Assembly: GCF_003007715.1 (NCBI RefSeq)
Contig: NZ_PXNO01000023.1
Span: 620,001 to 684,000 of the forward strand
DNA from: Marinobacter shengliensis
Lineage (GTDB): Bacteria > Pseudomonadota > Gammaproteobacteria > Pseudomonadales > Oleiphilaceae
Direction of reading: 5' to 3'
DNA length: 64,000 nt
Positions 1-8,648 of this stretch are shown here, piece after piece. The notes under the pieces were generated by a model that made no database searches, was not told the origin of the DNA, and was given only the letters and a program-made list of their open reading frames with translations. Made by a program: the position numbers and the translations under genes. Position 1 is the stretch's first letter; each line of letters begins with the position of its first letter.

Positions 1-2
1 AT

Positions 3-2477
3 GCCATTCGCCTGTTGCCTATCAAGCCGCTGAAGCCGAAAACCAAGTACGCGGTGGTTCTGGGTAACAAGATTGTGGATAAGGATGGCGACCCGCTGGT
101 TAGAGAAAATCGCTTCGAGACCGCATCCAATCCGGAATTTGTCCTCAGTAACCCGGCACTTCAGCCATTCCGGGATTCCATGTTGCCCGCCAGGGCCTGG
201 GGCAGCGAATTCTTTAATTTCAAGCGTGAGTTTGGAGGCAGCGGAGCGGAGGCCTCCTCATTTAGTGATGTGACCTTTGCGATCAGCTTCACCACAACGG
301 CGGTTGAAGATGTACTTCTGGCCAATGCCGCACCGGCTGCCTGGTTGAGGCAGAGCTTGATGACCGAACGCAAGAAATCTGTTCTCGGGCAGGTCTTCGC
401 GGGCGGTTTTAATTTCTCTGGTCAGGAGCTTGCGGGCACGGAGGAACAGGATCAGCAGATCAACCAGCGCATGTTCAGCTTGCTGACGGATACCAGTTTC
501 CGTTTGTACGATGAAGAGCTGGCGGAGATCCTGACCATTGCCAATGAAAACGGTATCCAGCTCCGATACACCGATCTGGTCGCCGATGAAGCTGTTGACC
601 GGCAACTGGCCTTTACCCTGCAGGCGGCTGCCACCCAAGCCGTTGAAGAAACGGTAGATTTCTCTCAAAGAGCTGCGGAACTGGCAGAACAGATTGCCGC
701 TATCACTCCCATTCCCAGGGCCCCAGGAGCGGAAGAACCCTCCCCGGTTCGTTTCTTCAGCCAAAAAGACGGTGGTGAGGTCAATCCGGCCCTTGAGCAA
801 ACGGCTGCAGACCTGTTCCTTACCGAAATCAACGTGAACCTGCAGGTTTATGAAGGTGAAATCACCTTGCCGTACTATCAGCAGCTCCCTGACGGCGCTG
901 ACGGTTCACCTTTGCAGACAGGCTCCTGGCTGCCGGCAGATTTCAGTGAGAACCCCGAGTTGCCCCAGGCTGAATCTAACCGGGTCAGCTACCGCTTCCC
1001 GTTTGCGCAGAAGCAGGCCGACACCAAAATTCCGATCATTGTAGGAACGCCTGATCCTGCCTTTGGGGCTGGTCCCGCAGCCGGTTATCCGGTGATTATC
1101 TATCAGCACGCGGCCACTCAGGACCGCTCAGCCATCCTTCCGATGGCAACCGCTGCGGGTTTGCTGTGCCTGGCGGACAGCGGTGGCGCACCCAGCAACA
1201 GTGCCGATTGTTTTGTGACCGTTGGCATCGATATGCCGCTGAACGGCGTGTTTGGCGAGGCTGCCACCAGCGCCAGGGATGAAGACAACCCGGAACAAAC
1301 CCCGGGTATGGTCGAAATTGGCATGCAGCCAAATGCCTCTCCGGATGCCACCGAACGCCACTTTGGCTTCACGGCCAACGAAGCGATGCAGGCCGTGCCG
1401 GCAGACCAGGTAACGGATCCAGAGTCCGGCAGCCTGTTCCTGAACTTTACCAACTACGCTAATACCCGCGACAACATGCGCCAGGGCGCTCTTGACCTGC
1501 TGCATGTCAACGCGTTATTGCCCGCAATTGAAGATGCCATCGATGCCTGTGCCGCTGCGGGTGACTGCTCGAATGGTGTGAATATCAACACAGATCGTGT
1601 GTACTTCATCAGCCATTCCCTGAGCGGCATGGGTGGCGTGCCGTACCCGGTCATCAACAACCTTGCGGCCAGGGACAACCCGGACCTGAATCCGATTCTG
1701 GCGTCAGTGTTCTTCAATACCGGCGGCCAGTTCACCCGGATTGCGGAAAACTCCCGTAACACCATTGCGCCGGTACTGCTGCCGGGCCTGGATGCTGCGT
1801 CTGACGGCCTCCTTGCCCAAGGTCGTACCGAGTTGAATATCTACTTCAACGTCTTCCAGGCGTTGCTGGATTCAACCGATCCCACGGCTTTCGCCCCGTT
1901 GTTTGAATCCTCAGGTAACAGCGCCACCTTGGTCACCTCCATCGTGGGCATTGATGGCGATGCGGACCGTCCATCCGACGGCACCATTCCAAATGCTGCA
2001 GATGCCGAGCTTTACGATCTCGGGCCGCTGGAACTAGTCACTGATTCTGGTTTCCAGATTAACAGCTTGCCAGCACCTTTGGCTGGTACCGACCCCATGG
2101 CCCGGTTCATGGGTGCGGTGAGCATCGACAGCGCGGATGACGACGGCACCCGGCCAATCATCACTCGCTACCTGGAAGGCTCCCACGGTAACCCGATCTC
2201 GGCCGGCCAGAAGGGCGCTGATCCATTCAGTTCCAGTGCGGTGTTCGATGAAATGGCAGCGCAGCTGGTGGCTCTGTTCCGTTCCAAAACCAACGCAGAG
2301 GCGAGCTTTACCGTCAACGTAACCAATGATTGCGTTGTCCAGGATGTAGGCAACGCGCCGGGTGACCCGGAGTGTGACGGCCAGACCGACGGTGGTGCAG
2401 AGCCTGATGAATCCGAAGATGTTGGCGAAGAGGGCGGCGGCCTGCTGGATGGCATTGGTGGCCTCCTGGGTGGCTGA
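3..2477 (+). CDS. Pla-1/VolA-type extracellular lipase (5' truncated)
   Basis: The reading frame is already open at the window edge and reads through the first codons, so the true start lies upstream; the TTG at 15 is only an in-frame leucine. The visible 820 residues begin in the PLKPKTKY stretch typical of the bacterial virulence-factor lipase N-terminal domain. A serine-hydrolase nucleophile motif SHSLSG lies at nt 1611-1628 and is a variant of GxSxG. The C-terminus is acidic and then Gly/Leu-rich (GGGLLDGIGGLLGG). The family comprises secreted or surface lysophospholipases and lipases. A DUF1302/DUF1329 pair follows immediately, an arrangement suggesting uptake or processing of hydrophobic substrates. 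Family assignment is fairly sure, substrate unknown. Confidence 0.75.
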   Translation, partial: AIRLLPIKPLKPKTKYAVVLGNKIVDKDGDPLVRENRFETASNPEFVLSNPALQPFRDSMLPARAWGSEFFNFKREFGGSGAEASSFSDVTFAISFTTTAVEDVLLANAAPAAWLRQSLMTERKKSVLGQVFAGGFNFSGQELAGTEEQDQQINQRMFSLLTDTSFRLYDEELAEILTIANENGIQLRYTDLVADEAVDRQLAFTLQAAATQAVEETVDFSQRAAELAEQIAAITPIPRAPGAEEPSPVRFFSQKDGGEVNPALEQTAADLFLTEINVNLQVYEGEITLPYYQQLPDGADGSPLQTGSWLPADFSENPELPQAESNRVSYRFPFAQKQADTKIPIIVGTPDPAFGAGPAAGYPVIIYQHAATQDRSAILPMATAAGLLCLADSGGAPSNSADCFVTVGIDMPLNGVFGEAATSARDEDNPEQTPGMVEIGMQPNASPDATERHFGFTANEAMQAVPADQVTDPESGSLFLNFTNYANTRDNMRQGALDLLHVNALLPAIEDAIDACAAAGDCSNGVNINTDRVYFISHSLSGMGGVPYPVINNLAARDNPDLNPILASVFFNTGGQFTRIAENSRNTIAPVLLPGLDAASDGLLAQGRTELNIYFNVFQALLDSTDPTAFAPLFESSGNSATLVTSIVGIDGDADRPSDGTIPNAADAELYDLGPLELVTDSGFQINSLPAPLAGTDPMARFMGAVSIDSADDDGTRPIITRYLEGSHGNPISAGQKGADPFSSSAVFDEMAAQLVALFRSKTNAEASFTVNVTNDCVVQDVGNAPGDPECDGQTDGGAEPDESEDVGEEGGGLLDGIGGLLGG

Positions 2478-2531
2478 TGTGCCATCGCCGAAAACACCAG
2501 ATCAAACAATCAGTATCAACAGTGATTCAAA

Positions 2532-2555
2532 GCCCCGGCGGATCGGCGCCGGGGC
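2532..2555 (+). terminator. GC-rich hairpin between lipase and DUF1302 gene
   Basis: A perfect 9-bp stem (GCCCCGGCG / CGCCGGGGC) with a 6-nt loop lies between the lipase stop and the next start. No T-run follows, so it is more likely an mRNA-stabilising or attenuating hairpin than a strong intrinsic terminator. Confidence 0.35.
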
Positions 2556-2578
2556 AGCCCAAACACGGGAGCAGTATC

Positions 2579-4486
2579 ATGACAACAACAAAACAAAGTA
2601 GCCGTTTCAAGAAGAGAAACTCGGGCCTGGCGGCCGCCATTGCCGCCATGCTGGCCTCGCCAGCATCGGCCATCGACTTTAACCTGTACGGCATAGATGC
2701 AACATTCAGCACTACCCTGACAGCCGGTATCGGTATCCGTCTGGAAGACCAGGATCCAGACCTGATCTCCCAGGGTAACCTCGGCCCGGAGTTTGCCTTC
2801 AGCAATACAGGGGCGTCCTCCAACAACTTCGATGACGGCAACCTGAACTTCAAGAAGGGCGACCCGTACTCCCAGATCCTTCGTGGTCGCTCTGAACTGT
2901 TTCTGGATTACCGGCCAAACAGCGATTACCTGACACGTGTCGGTGCGTTGGTGCGCGGCTCCTACTACTACGATTACGAGCTGAAGGATAACAAGCGTGC
3001 GGTTGACCCGGTGGGTCAGCGTCGCGAGCTGAACCCCGAAGCCAAAGACAATGCGGCCGGGGTCGATCTTCTGGACGCATACATCTTTACAGACTGGTAC
3101 GCAGGTAACGTGCCCGTCTCGGCCCGGGTAGGGCGGCAGGTTGTTAGTTGGGGTGAAAGTACATTTATTCTCGGCGGTATCAATGCCACCAACCCTATTG
3201 ATGTTCCAGCGTTCCGCAGCCCCGGTGCCGAGCTGAAGGACGTACTGCTGCCGGTGAACATGATCTACACCTCGGTTGGCATCACACCCGATATCAACAT
3301 TGAAGCCTATCTGCAACTGGAGTGGGAACCGTTCAAGATCGACGATTGCGGTACCTTCTTCTCCTCTGCAGACGTTGCCGCAGACGGTTGCGGACCGGTT
3401 CTGCTGGCCGGTCAGGTACCAGACGCCCAGGCCTTTGAAGAGGGGTTTGTATCCCCAAGGGAGGGCGATGTTGAACCCGGCGACAAAGACCAGTTCGGTG
3501 TTGCCGTGCGTTGGTTCGTGCCGGCCCTGGATTCCGAACTCGGCTTCTACTACATCCGTTATCACAGCCGTTTGCCCTACATCAGCGGTATCGTGAATAA
3601 CCCCGAGTCACCGGAGGCTGGCCAGATCAACGATCCGGACTTGCCGTTCTCCCGATTCCCGAGCTACTACATCGACTACCCCAAAGGCATCGATCTGTTT
3701 GGCGTGAGTATCAACACCACGCTACCGACCGGCACCTCGTTGGGGGCTGAATACAGCTTCCGGCCGAACATGCCGATTCAGTGGAATACCTTCGAGCTGA
3801 TCTACGGCGGTGTTCAGCAGAGAGGGCCCGATGGTCAGGTGGTCAGCAAACTGGAGCAGCGTGTTCAGGCCAGCGATCCGGATTTTAACTACGCCGGTAA
3901 ACCGGTCGATGGCTTTGATCGTTACGATGTCTCACAGGCTCAGGCTACGTTCATCCACTTCGTGGACCGGGTGCTTGGAGCAGGTCGTTTCATCACCGTT
4001 GCCGAGATTGGCGCCACCTACGTGCATGACCTGCCCGATAAAAGCGAAGCTCGCTACGGTCGCTCCGGTATTTTTGGGGTAGGCCCCGTCCCGCTCGACG
4101 GCGAATCCTTCACCGGTGATTTCTGTAGCCAGGGCCCGGGCGATGAAACCACTCGCCTGAACATTAACCCCACCAACTGTGGTGGCGACGGCTTCACCAC
4201 ATCCTTCTCCTGGGGGTACCGGGCACTGTTTGCGCTGGACTACTCCAACGCCTTTGCCGGCATCAACCTGCTGCCGAAGCTGGTTTTGTCCCATGACGTG
4301 AAAGGCTACGCGCCAGACCCGGGCGGCAACTTCAAGGAAGGCAACAAGTCCGTGAGTATCGGCCTGGATGCGGATTACCAGAACCGCTACTCCGGCTCGA
4401 TCAGCTACACCAACTTCTTTGGTGGCAAATACAACGAAATCTCGGATCGCGACTTCATCGCGGCCAGCATCTCCTACTCATTCTGA
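2579..4486 (+). CDS. DUF1302 family outer-membrane protein
   Basis: A 635-residue protein. The frame is open from 2477, but the start is placed at ATG 2579 because it follows a GGGAGCAG ribosome-binding region and gives a clean signal peptide (basic KKR stretch, hydrophobic AAAIAAMLASPASA, cleavage before IDF). The mature part has the aromatic, beta-strand-rich pattern of a large outer-membrane barrel and ends in a terminal Phe (SYSF). DUF1302 proteins are regularly paired with DUF1329 proteins and often lie beside RND-type exporters or lipid and hydrocarbon catabolism genes. The stop overlaps the frame of the next gene. The role is unproven; transport of a hydrophobic compound across the outer membrane is an inference. 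Confidence 0.8.
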   Translation: MTTTKQSSRFKKRNSGLAAAIAAMLASPASAIDFNLYGIDATFSTTLTAGIGIRLEDQDPDLISQGNLGPEFAFSNTGASSNNFDDGNLNFKKGDPYSQILRGRSELFLDYRPNSDYLTRVGALVRGSYYYDYELKDNKRAVDPVGQRRELNPEAKDNAAGVDLLDAYIFTDWYAGNVPVSARVGRQVVSWGESTFILGGINATNPIDVPAFRSPGAELKDVLLPVNMIYTSVGITPDINIEAYLQLEWEPFKIDDCGTFFSSADVAADGCGPVLLAGQVPDAQAFEEGFVSPREGDVEPGDKDQFGVAVRWFVPALDSELGFYYIRYHSRLPYISGIVNNPESPEAGQINDPDLPFSRFPSYYIDYPKGIDLFGVSINTTLPTGTSLGAEYSFRPNMPIQWNTFELIYGGVQQRGPDGQVVSKLEQRVQASDPDFNYAGKPVDGFDRYDVSQAQATFIHFVDRVLGAGRFITVAEIGATYVHDLPDKSEARYGRSGIFGVGPVPLDGESFTGDFCSQGPGDETTRLNINPTNCGGDGFTTSFSWGYRALFALDYSNAFAGINLLPKLVLSHDVKGYAPDPGGNFKEGNKSVSIGLDADYQNRYSGSISYTNFFGGKYNEISDRDFIAASISYSF

Positions 4487-4512
4487 TGGCTAAAATAACA
4501 GGAGTATCAACC

Positions 4513-5877
4513 ATGAAAACCCACAAGAGACACCTCATCGCCGGCGCCATTGCGCTATCCCTGTTCGGAGTTTCTACAGCGATGGCTGCGGTATCTGAAT
4601 CCGAAGCGGCCAAGCTGGGTAACGAGTTAACGCCAATTGGCGCTGAAAAGGCCGGTAACGGCGGCGACATCCCGGCCTGGGATGGTGGTTTGACCGACCC
4701 CGGCGTCAATCAGCCTCAGCAGGGTATTTACCCAGACCCGTTCCCGAACGACGAAGTGAAGTTCGTGATTGATCAGAGCAACGTGGACCAATACGCAGAC
4801 AACCTGTCCCCCGGCCAGGTGGCGATGATCAAAACCTACAGCACCTTCTCGATTCCGGTGTATGAAACCCGCCGTACGTCCACCTATCCACAGGAATTGA
4901 TGGACCTGGCGAAGGAAAACGCCACCACCGTATCCCTCACACCGGATGGCAACGGTCTGCAGAACTATGAGCGAGGTGTGCCGTTCCCGATCCCCCAGAA
5001 GGGCCAGGAGGTGATTTTTAACCACATCACCCGTTACCGCGGTGGTTCCATCATTCGTAACGTGGCACAGGTAACGCCCCAGGCCAACGGCGATTTCAGC
5101 CCGGTGAAATTCACTGAGCACCTGACTGATCGGGTCGAACTGGCCGACTACAAACCGGGCATGGACGACAACGTCCTGTTTTACTTCAAGCAGGTGATCA
5201 CCGCACCGTCTCGCCTGGCGGGTAACGTATTGCTGGTTCACGAAACCCTGGATCAAGTGAAAGAAGGGCGCCGGGCATGGCTGTACAACTCCGGCCAGCG
5301 TCGGGTTCGCCGGGCACCGCAGGTGGCCTATGACGGCCCGGGTACCGCAGCAGATGGCCAGCGTACCTCTGATAACCTGGACCTGTTCAACGGCGCACCA
5401 GACCGCTACAACTGGGAACTGGTGGGTAAAAAGGAAATGTACATCCCGTACAACTCCTACCGCCTGGCGTCTCGCGACCTGAGCTACAAGGACATTATTC
5501 AGCCGGGCCACATCAACCCGTCGGTCACTCGTTACGAGCTGCACCGTGTGTGGCACGTGCGCGCCACCCTGAAAGATGGAGAACGCCACATCTATGCCAA
5601 GCGGGACTTCTATGTAGACGAAGATTCCTGGCAGATTGCCGTGGTAGATCACTATGACGGCCGTGGCGACCTGTGGCGCGTTGCCGAGTCCCACCACGTT
5701 CAGGGCTACGACATCAACGTACCGGCCTACGCTGCCGAAACCCTCTACGATCTGATGTCTGGTCGCTACCTGGTGATGGGTCTGACCAACGAAGAAAGCG
5801 ACCCTTACACCTATGGTGTTAACGCTCGCTCCAATGACTACACTCCCGCTGCCCTGCGCCGTGCGGGTGTTCGTTAA
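4513..5877 (+). CDS. DUF1329 family periplasmic/outer-membrane protein
   Basis: A 454-residue protein. The start is set at ATG 4513, 8 nt after AGGAG (4500-4504); the upstream in-frame ATG at 4486 overlaps the previous stop and has no ribosome-binding site. The signal peptide is HLIAGAIALSLFGVSTAMA. The mature protein has the family features GNGGDIPAWDGG near its start and conserved aromatic blocks such as RVWHVRATL. Databases name the family an outer-membrane lipoprotein-sorting (LolB-like) protein on structural grounds. The tight linkage to the DUF1302 barrel gene implies a functional pair. A GC-rich terminator follows. Confidence 0.8.
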   Translation: MKTHKRHLIAGAIALSLFGVSTAMAAVSESEAAKLGNELTPIGAEKAGNGGDIPAWDGGLTDPGVNQPQQGIYPDPFPNDEVKFVIDQSNVDQYADNLSPGQVAMIKTYSTFSIPVYETRRTSTYPQELMDLAKENATTVSLTPDGNGLQNYERGVPFPIPQKGQEVIFNHITRYRGGSIIRNVAQVTPQANGDFSPVKFTEHLTDRVELADYKPGMDDNVLFYFKQVITAPSRLAGNVLLVHETLDQVKEGRRAWLYNSGQRRVRRAPQVAYDGPGTAADGQRTSDNLDLFNGAPDRYNWELVGKKEMYIPYNSYRLASRDLSYKDIIQPGHINPSVTRYELHRVWHVRATLKDGERHIYAKRDFYVDEDSWQIAVVDHYDGRGDLWRVAESHHVQGYDINVPAYAAETLYDLMSGRYLVMGLTNEESDPYTYGVNARSNDYTPAALRRAGVR

Positions 5878-5900
5878 TAGCCTCTCTTTGTTATAACCTC

Positions 5901-5940
5901 CGCCCGCCCCAGCCGGGGCGGGCTCTACCCCTTCTGTTTA
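5901..5940 (+). terminator. Intrinsic terminator after DUF1329 gene
   Basis: An 8-bp perfect stem CCCGCCCC / GGGGCGGG with loop AGCC (5903-5922) is followed by a pyrimidine-rich tract ending in TTCTGTTT. It would end the lipase-DUF1302-DUF1329 unit. Confidence 0.7.
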
Positions 5941-6022
5941 TCAGCCGTTCCTGCGTTTAAAAGATTGGCCCGCAATGCCTCTTTGTAAGACGTGACTCCT
6001 TGTTGTTTTTGTTCAATAATTA

Positions 6023-6057
6023 AGCATAAGTTGTGTAGTGCGATATTAAAACAAAAA
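6023..6057. promoter_or_regulatory. Shared 35-bp regulatory motif, copy A
   Basis: The segment containing ATAAGTTGT, then TGCGATA, then AAACAAAA matches 16683-16717 at about three quarters of positions with no gaps. It lies about 30-60 nt upstream of the GTG start at 6087. Copy B overlaps a good minus-strand promoter of the OmpA-like gene. A common regulator binding both sites is an inference. Confidence 0.4.
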
Positions 6058-6086
6058 GGGCTTAAAGCCCGTAAAGGAGACATAAC

Positions 6087-8564
6087 GTGGCCATTTCAGC
6101 GCGCCAGCGCCTGCTGGTTTCTGCGGTTTGTGCAAGCTCAATACTTCTGTTGTCCGCTTGTGGTGGCGGTGACGAATCTGCTTCGGACATCGCGCAAAAC
6201 AGCGAACAGCGACCAAGCCCAGGCAACCCCACCCCGCCGTCTCCAGACCGGACCACAAAGCCCTACGCCTATGAAAATACCCGCTTTGCCTTCGCCAACG
6301 GTTGTTACAACTTGCAGGCCGATGGCCGGTTTATTTCCGAGAGCTCGGGGCAGGCCTATGGAGTGACCAGCGACCCCAGCCGGGCCGCCCGGTTCTATCT
6401 GCGGCCGACCGAGCTTGGTGCCTACCTGCTGATGTCCGATTATCAGCGCGAAGCCGGCCAAGCCGGGCAGTTCGAACTGCTGGGCATCAGTGACCCCGGT
6501 GGCGAATTTCTGGATACCGCGGGCATGTTCATTGGCGAGCTGAGCTATCTGGTGGCCGGGTTGGGAGATACCACTAATTTATTGTTAGACCCGATTGCCC
6601 CACTGGGTGGGTTGCTGCGGGAGCTGGGTGAAAGCCTGGAATACACCGGGGACCAGTTGGCCAATACAGACGTGCGCCCCGCGCTGGCCACGGTGGATAG
6701 CCCGAACGATCTGGCGGTGTGGAAAGTCAACAAGCTGCAAGACAGTGAGTATACGCTCACCTCTGCCATCACCGGGTTGATGTTGGGCGCCTCGGAAGAC
6801 GGTTTAACCCTGTCGTCACCGTCGTTGCGTGATACCGGCAATGCCTTCACGTTTGAGCCAGCACAGGGGTGCGCAGATTACCCGGAAGCCGACCTCAGCC
6901 TGGACGTGGCCGACAAGCGCGGCCCGGCGGTGTACCTGAAAGAGGTCGACCGCTTCAAAAACATCAAAGGCATCGATAACGACGATATCTTCGGGTACGT
7001 GGACACTCACTCCCATATTTCCGCCTATGAATTCATTGGCGGCCGGGTTAACTACGGCGCGCCGTTCCACAAGTTTGGCGTTACCCACGCCCTGGAGAAC
7101 TGCGAAGTAGCCCATGGCCCCTGGGGCACCACCGGCTTTGTGGAGTTGGTCACCAGTGGCAGCGGCCCTCACGATACCCAGGGCTGGCCCACCTTCAACG
7201 ACTGGCCCCGTTACAACTCCCTGCAACACCACCAGAGTTACTACCGGTGGTTGGAACGCGCCCATTACTCCGGCATGAAAATCCTGGTCAACCACCTGGT
7301 GCATAACGAAGTGCTCTGCGGTATCAACCCCCAGAAACAGAACGACTGCGACCCCATGGAAGCCATCCTGCTGCAGATCCAGCGCATGTATGAAATGCAG
7401 AACTACATAGACGCTCAGCACGGCGGCCCGGGTGAAGGCTGGTTCCAGATTGTCACCAGCCCGGCGCAGGCGAGGGAAGTGATTGGCGAGGGCAAGATGG
7501 CCGTGGTGCTGGGCATCGAGATGTCAAAAGTCATGCGCTGCGGAGAGTTCATGGGCGTGCCGGAATGCACCGCGCAAGACATCGTCGAACGGCTGGACCA
7601 GCTCTATCAGCTGGGGGTTCGCAACATGTTCCCGGTGCACAAATTCGACAACGCCTTCGGCGGCCATCTGCCGGACCTTTCCTCCGGGGTTGGCATTGGC
7701 GCCGTGCTGTATGGCGGCAACCTGCTGGAAACCGGCCACCCCATCGAGTTTGAAGAGTGCCCGGAAGGTACCGAATACGTCGGTGACGAAACCGATCAAA
7801 ATGCCGACATGCAGGCTTTTGGCATCCTGGACCAGCTCCTGTTCCAGATCGATTACCTGGGCGACCGATTCCCGGAAACACCGGAAGAACTCAAAGCCCT
7901 GGACCCACGCCAGGGCACCGGGCACCTGTGTAACCGCCGCGGCCTGACAGACCTGGGCGATTTCCTCATCCAGGAACTGGTACGCCGCAAGATGATGATC
8001 GAAACCGACCACATCAGCCGCAAAGCCGCCGCCCGTATCCTCGACATCACTCAGAAACTGGGATACCCGGTGATCAACAGCCACGGCGGCTGGGGTGGCA
8101 CCGAAGCCCTTCGCGACCGTATCGCCGCTCAGGGCGGCATTACCGCCTCCTTCGGTGGCGTCCGCGAAAACTGGGTCGACAGACTGGTGCAGGATGGCAA
8201 CCGGCCCCGCCCGGATGACCAGAAAGTCGGGCCCTTCGGCGGCGCTGGCTTCGCCTCCGACGTCAACGGCATCGCCCAGCTGGCCAACAACCCCGGCAGC
8301 GCCGAAGACGAAGCCAGGCTGTACCCGTTCACCTCAGTCGATGGCCGCGTCATCTTCCACAAACAGAAAACCGGCGACCGTGAATTCGGCCTCTACGACG
8401 GCCGCGGCGTGGCCCACTACGGCCTCTACCCAGACCAGATCGCCGACATGATGCTCCACTCCAACCGCCCGCAAGAGCTGATCGACGACGCCGTCAACCA
8501 GCTCTTCACCTCGGCCGAAGCCTACCTGCGCATGTGGGAACGCATCGAAAACGCCCCGCTATGA
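6087..8564 (+). CDS. Large lipoprotein with dipeptidase-like metal site
   Basis: An 825-residue protein with a GTG start 6 nt after AAGGAGA (6074-6080). The signal peptide ends in the lipobox LLLSACGG, so it should be a lipoprotein. Residues 1-290 have no recognised fold. From about residue 300 an amidohydrolase-like half begins, with D306-T-H308-S-H310, then ETDH (D641, H642) followed by SRKAA, and NSHGG (H666). This spacing resembles the membrane dipeptidase (peptidase M19) pattern, where a DxH site is followed by a ...SH...D...SHS series. The substrate is unknown. A 57-bp palindromic element begins 2 nt after the stop codon. A metal-dependent hydrolase on the cell surface or in the periplasm is likely; a strict dipeptidase function is not supported. 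Confidence 0.6.
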   Translation: MAISARQRLLVSAVCASSILLLSACGGGDESASDIAQNSEQRPSPGNPTPPSPDRTTKPYAYENTRFAFANGCYNLQADGRFISESSGQAYGVTSDPSRAARFYLRPTELGAYLLMSDYQREAGQAGQFELLGISDPGGEFLDTAGMFIGELSYLVAGLGDTTNLLLDPIAPLGGLLRELGESLEYTGDQLANTDVRPALATVDSPNDLAVWKVNKLQDSEYTLTSAITGLMLGASEDGLTLSSPSLRDTGNAFTFEPAQGCADYPEADLSLDVADKRGPAVYLKEVDRFKNIKGIDNDDIFGYVDTHSHISAYEFIGGRVNYGAPFHKFGVTHALENCEVAHGPWGTTGFVELVTSGSGPHDTQGWPTFNDWPRYNSLQHHQSYYRWLERAHYSGMKILVNHLVHNEVLCGINPQKQNDCDPMEAILLQIQRMYEMQNYIDAQHGGPGEGWFQIVTSPAQAREVIGEGKMAVVLGIEMSKVMRCGEFMGVPECTAQDIVERLDQLYQLGVRNMFPVHKFDNAFGGHLPDLSSGVGIGAVLYGGNLLETGHPIEFEECPEGTEYVGDETDQNADMQAFGILDQLLFQIDYLGDRFPETPEELKALDPRQGTGHLCNRRGLTDLGDFLIQELVRRKMMIETDHISRKAAARILDITQKLGYPVINSHGGWGGTEALRDRIAAQGGITASFGGVRENWVDRLVQDGNRPRPDDQKVGPFGGAGFASDVNGIAQLANNPGSAEDEARLYPFTSVDGRVIFHKQKTGDREFGLYDGRGVAHYGLYPDQIADMMLHSNRPQELIDDAVNQLFTSAEAYLRMWERIENAPL

Positions 8565-8566
8565 AA

Positions 8567-8623
8567 TTGGGGTCAGACCCCCGGACATTTCGCACCACCA
8601 AATGTCTTGGGGTCTGACCCCAA
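8567..8623 (+). repeat. 57-bp palindromic element, copy 1
   Basis: Two 24-nt arms, each containing a near-palindrome GGGGTCAGACCCC or its complement followed by GGACATTT / AAATGTC, flank a 9-nt loop (cgcaccacc). It starts 2 nt after the stop codon of the 6087 gene and precedes the next gene in the same direction. It matches copies at 11624, 13389 and 32996. It could fold as a very stable hairpin and act as an mRNA 3' end or partial terminator. Confidence 0.85.
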
Positions 8624-8648
8624 AAATATAAGAAGAAGGATAATTGCC

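Noticed and set aside
1..33. ATG at position 1 as a gene start
   Set aside because: That frame ends after about ten codons. The real lipase frame is open through the window edge, so the gene begins upstream.
2516..3565. Minus-strand open frame of 349 codons (also 4627-5697 minus, 356 codons)
   Set aside because: They lie wholly opposite the DUF1302 and DUF1329 genes, which have signal peptides, ribosome-binding sites and family motifs. The antisense frames have none.
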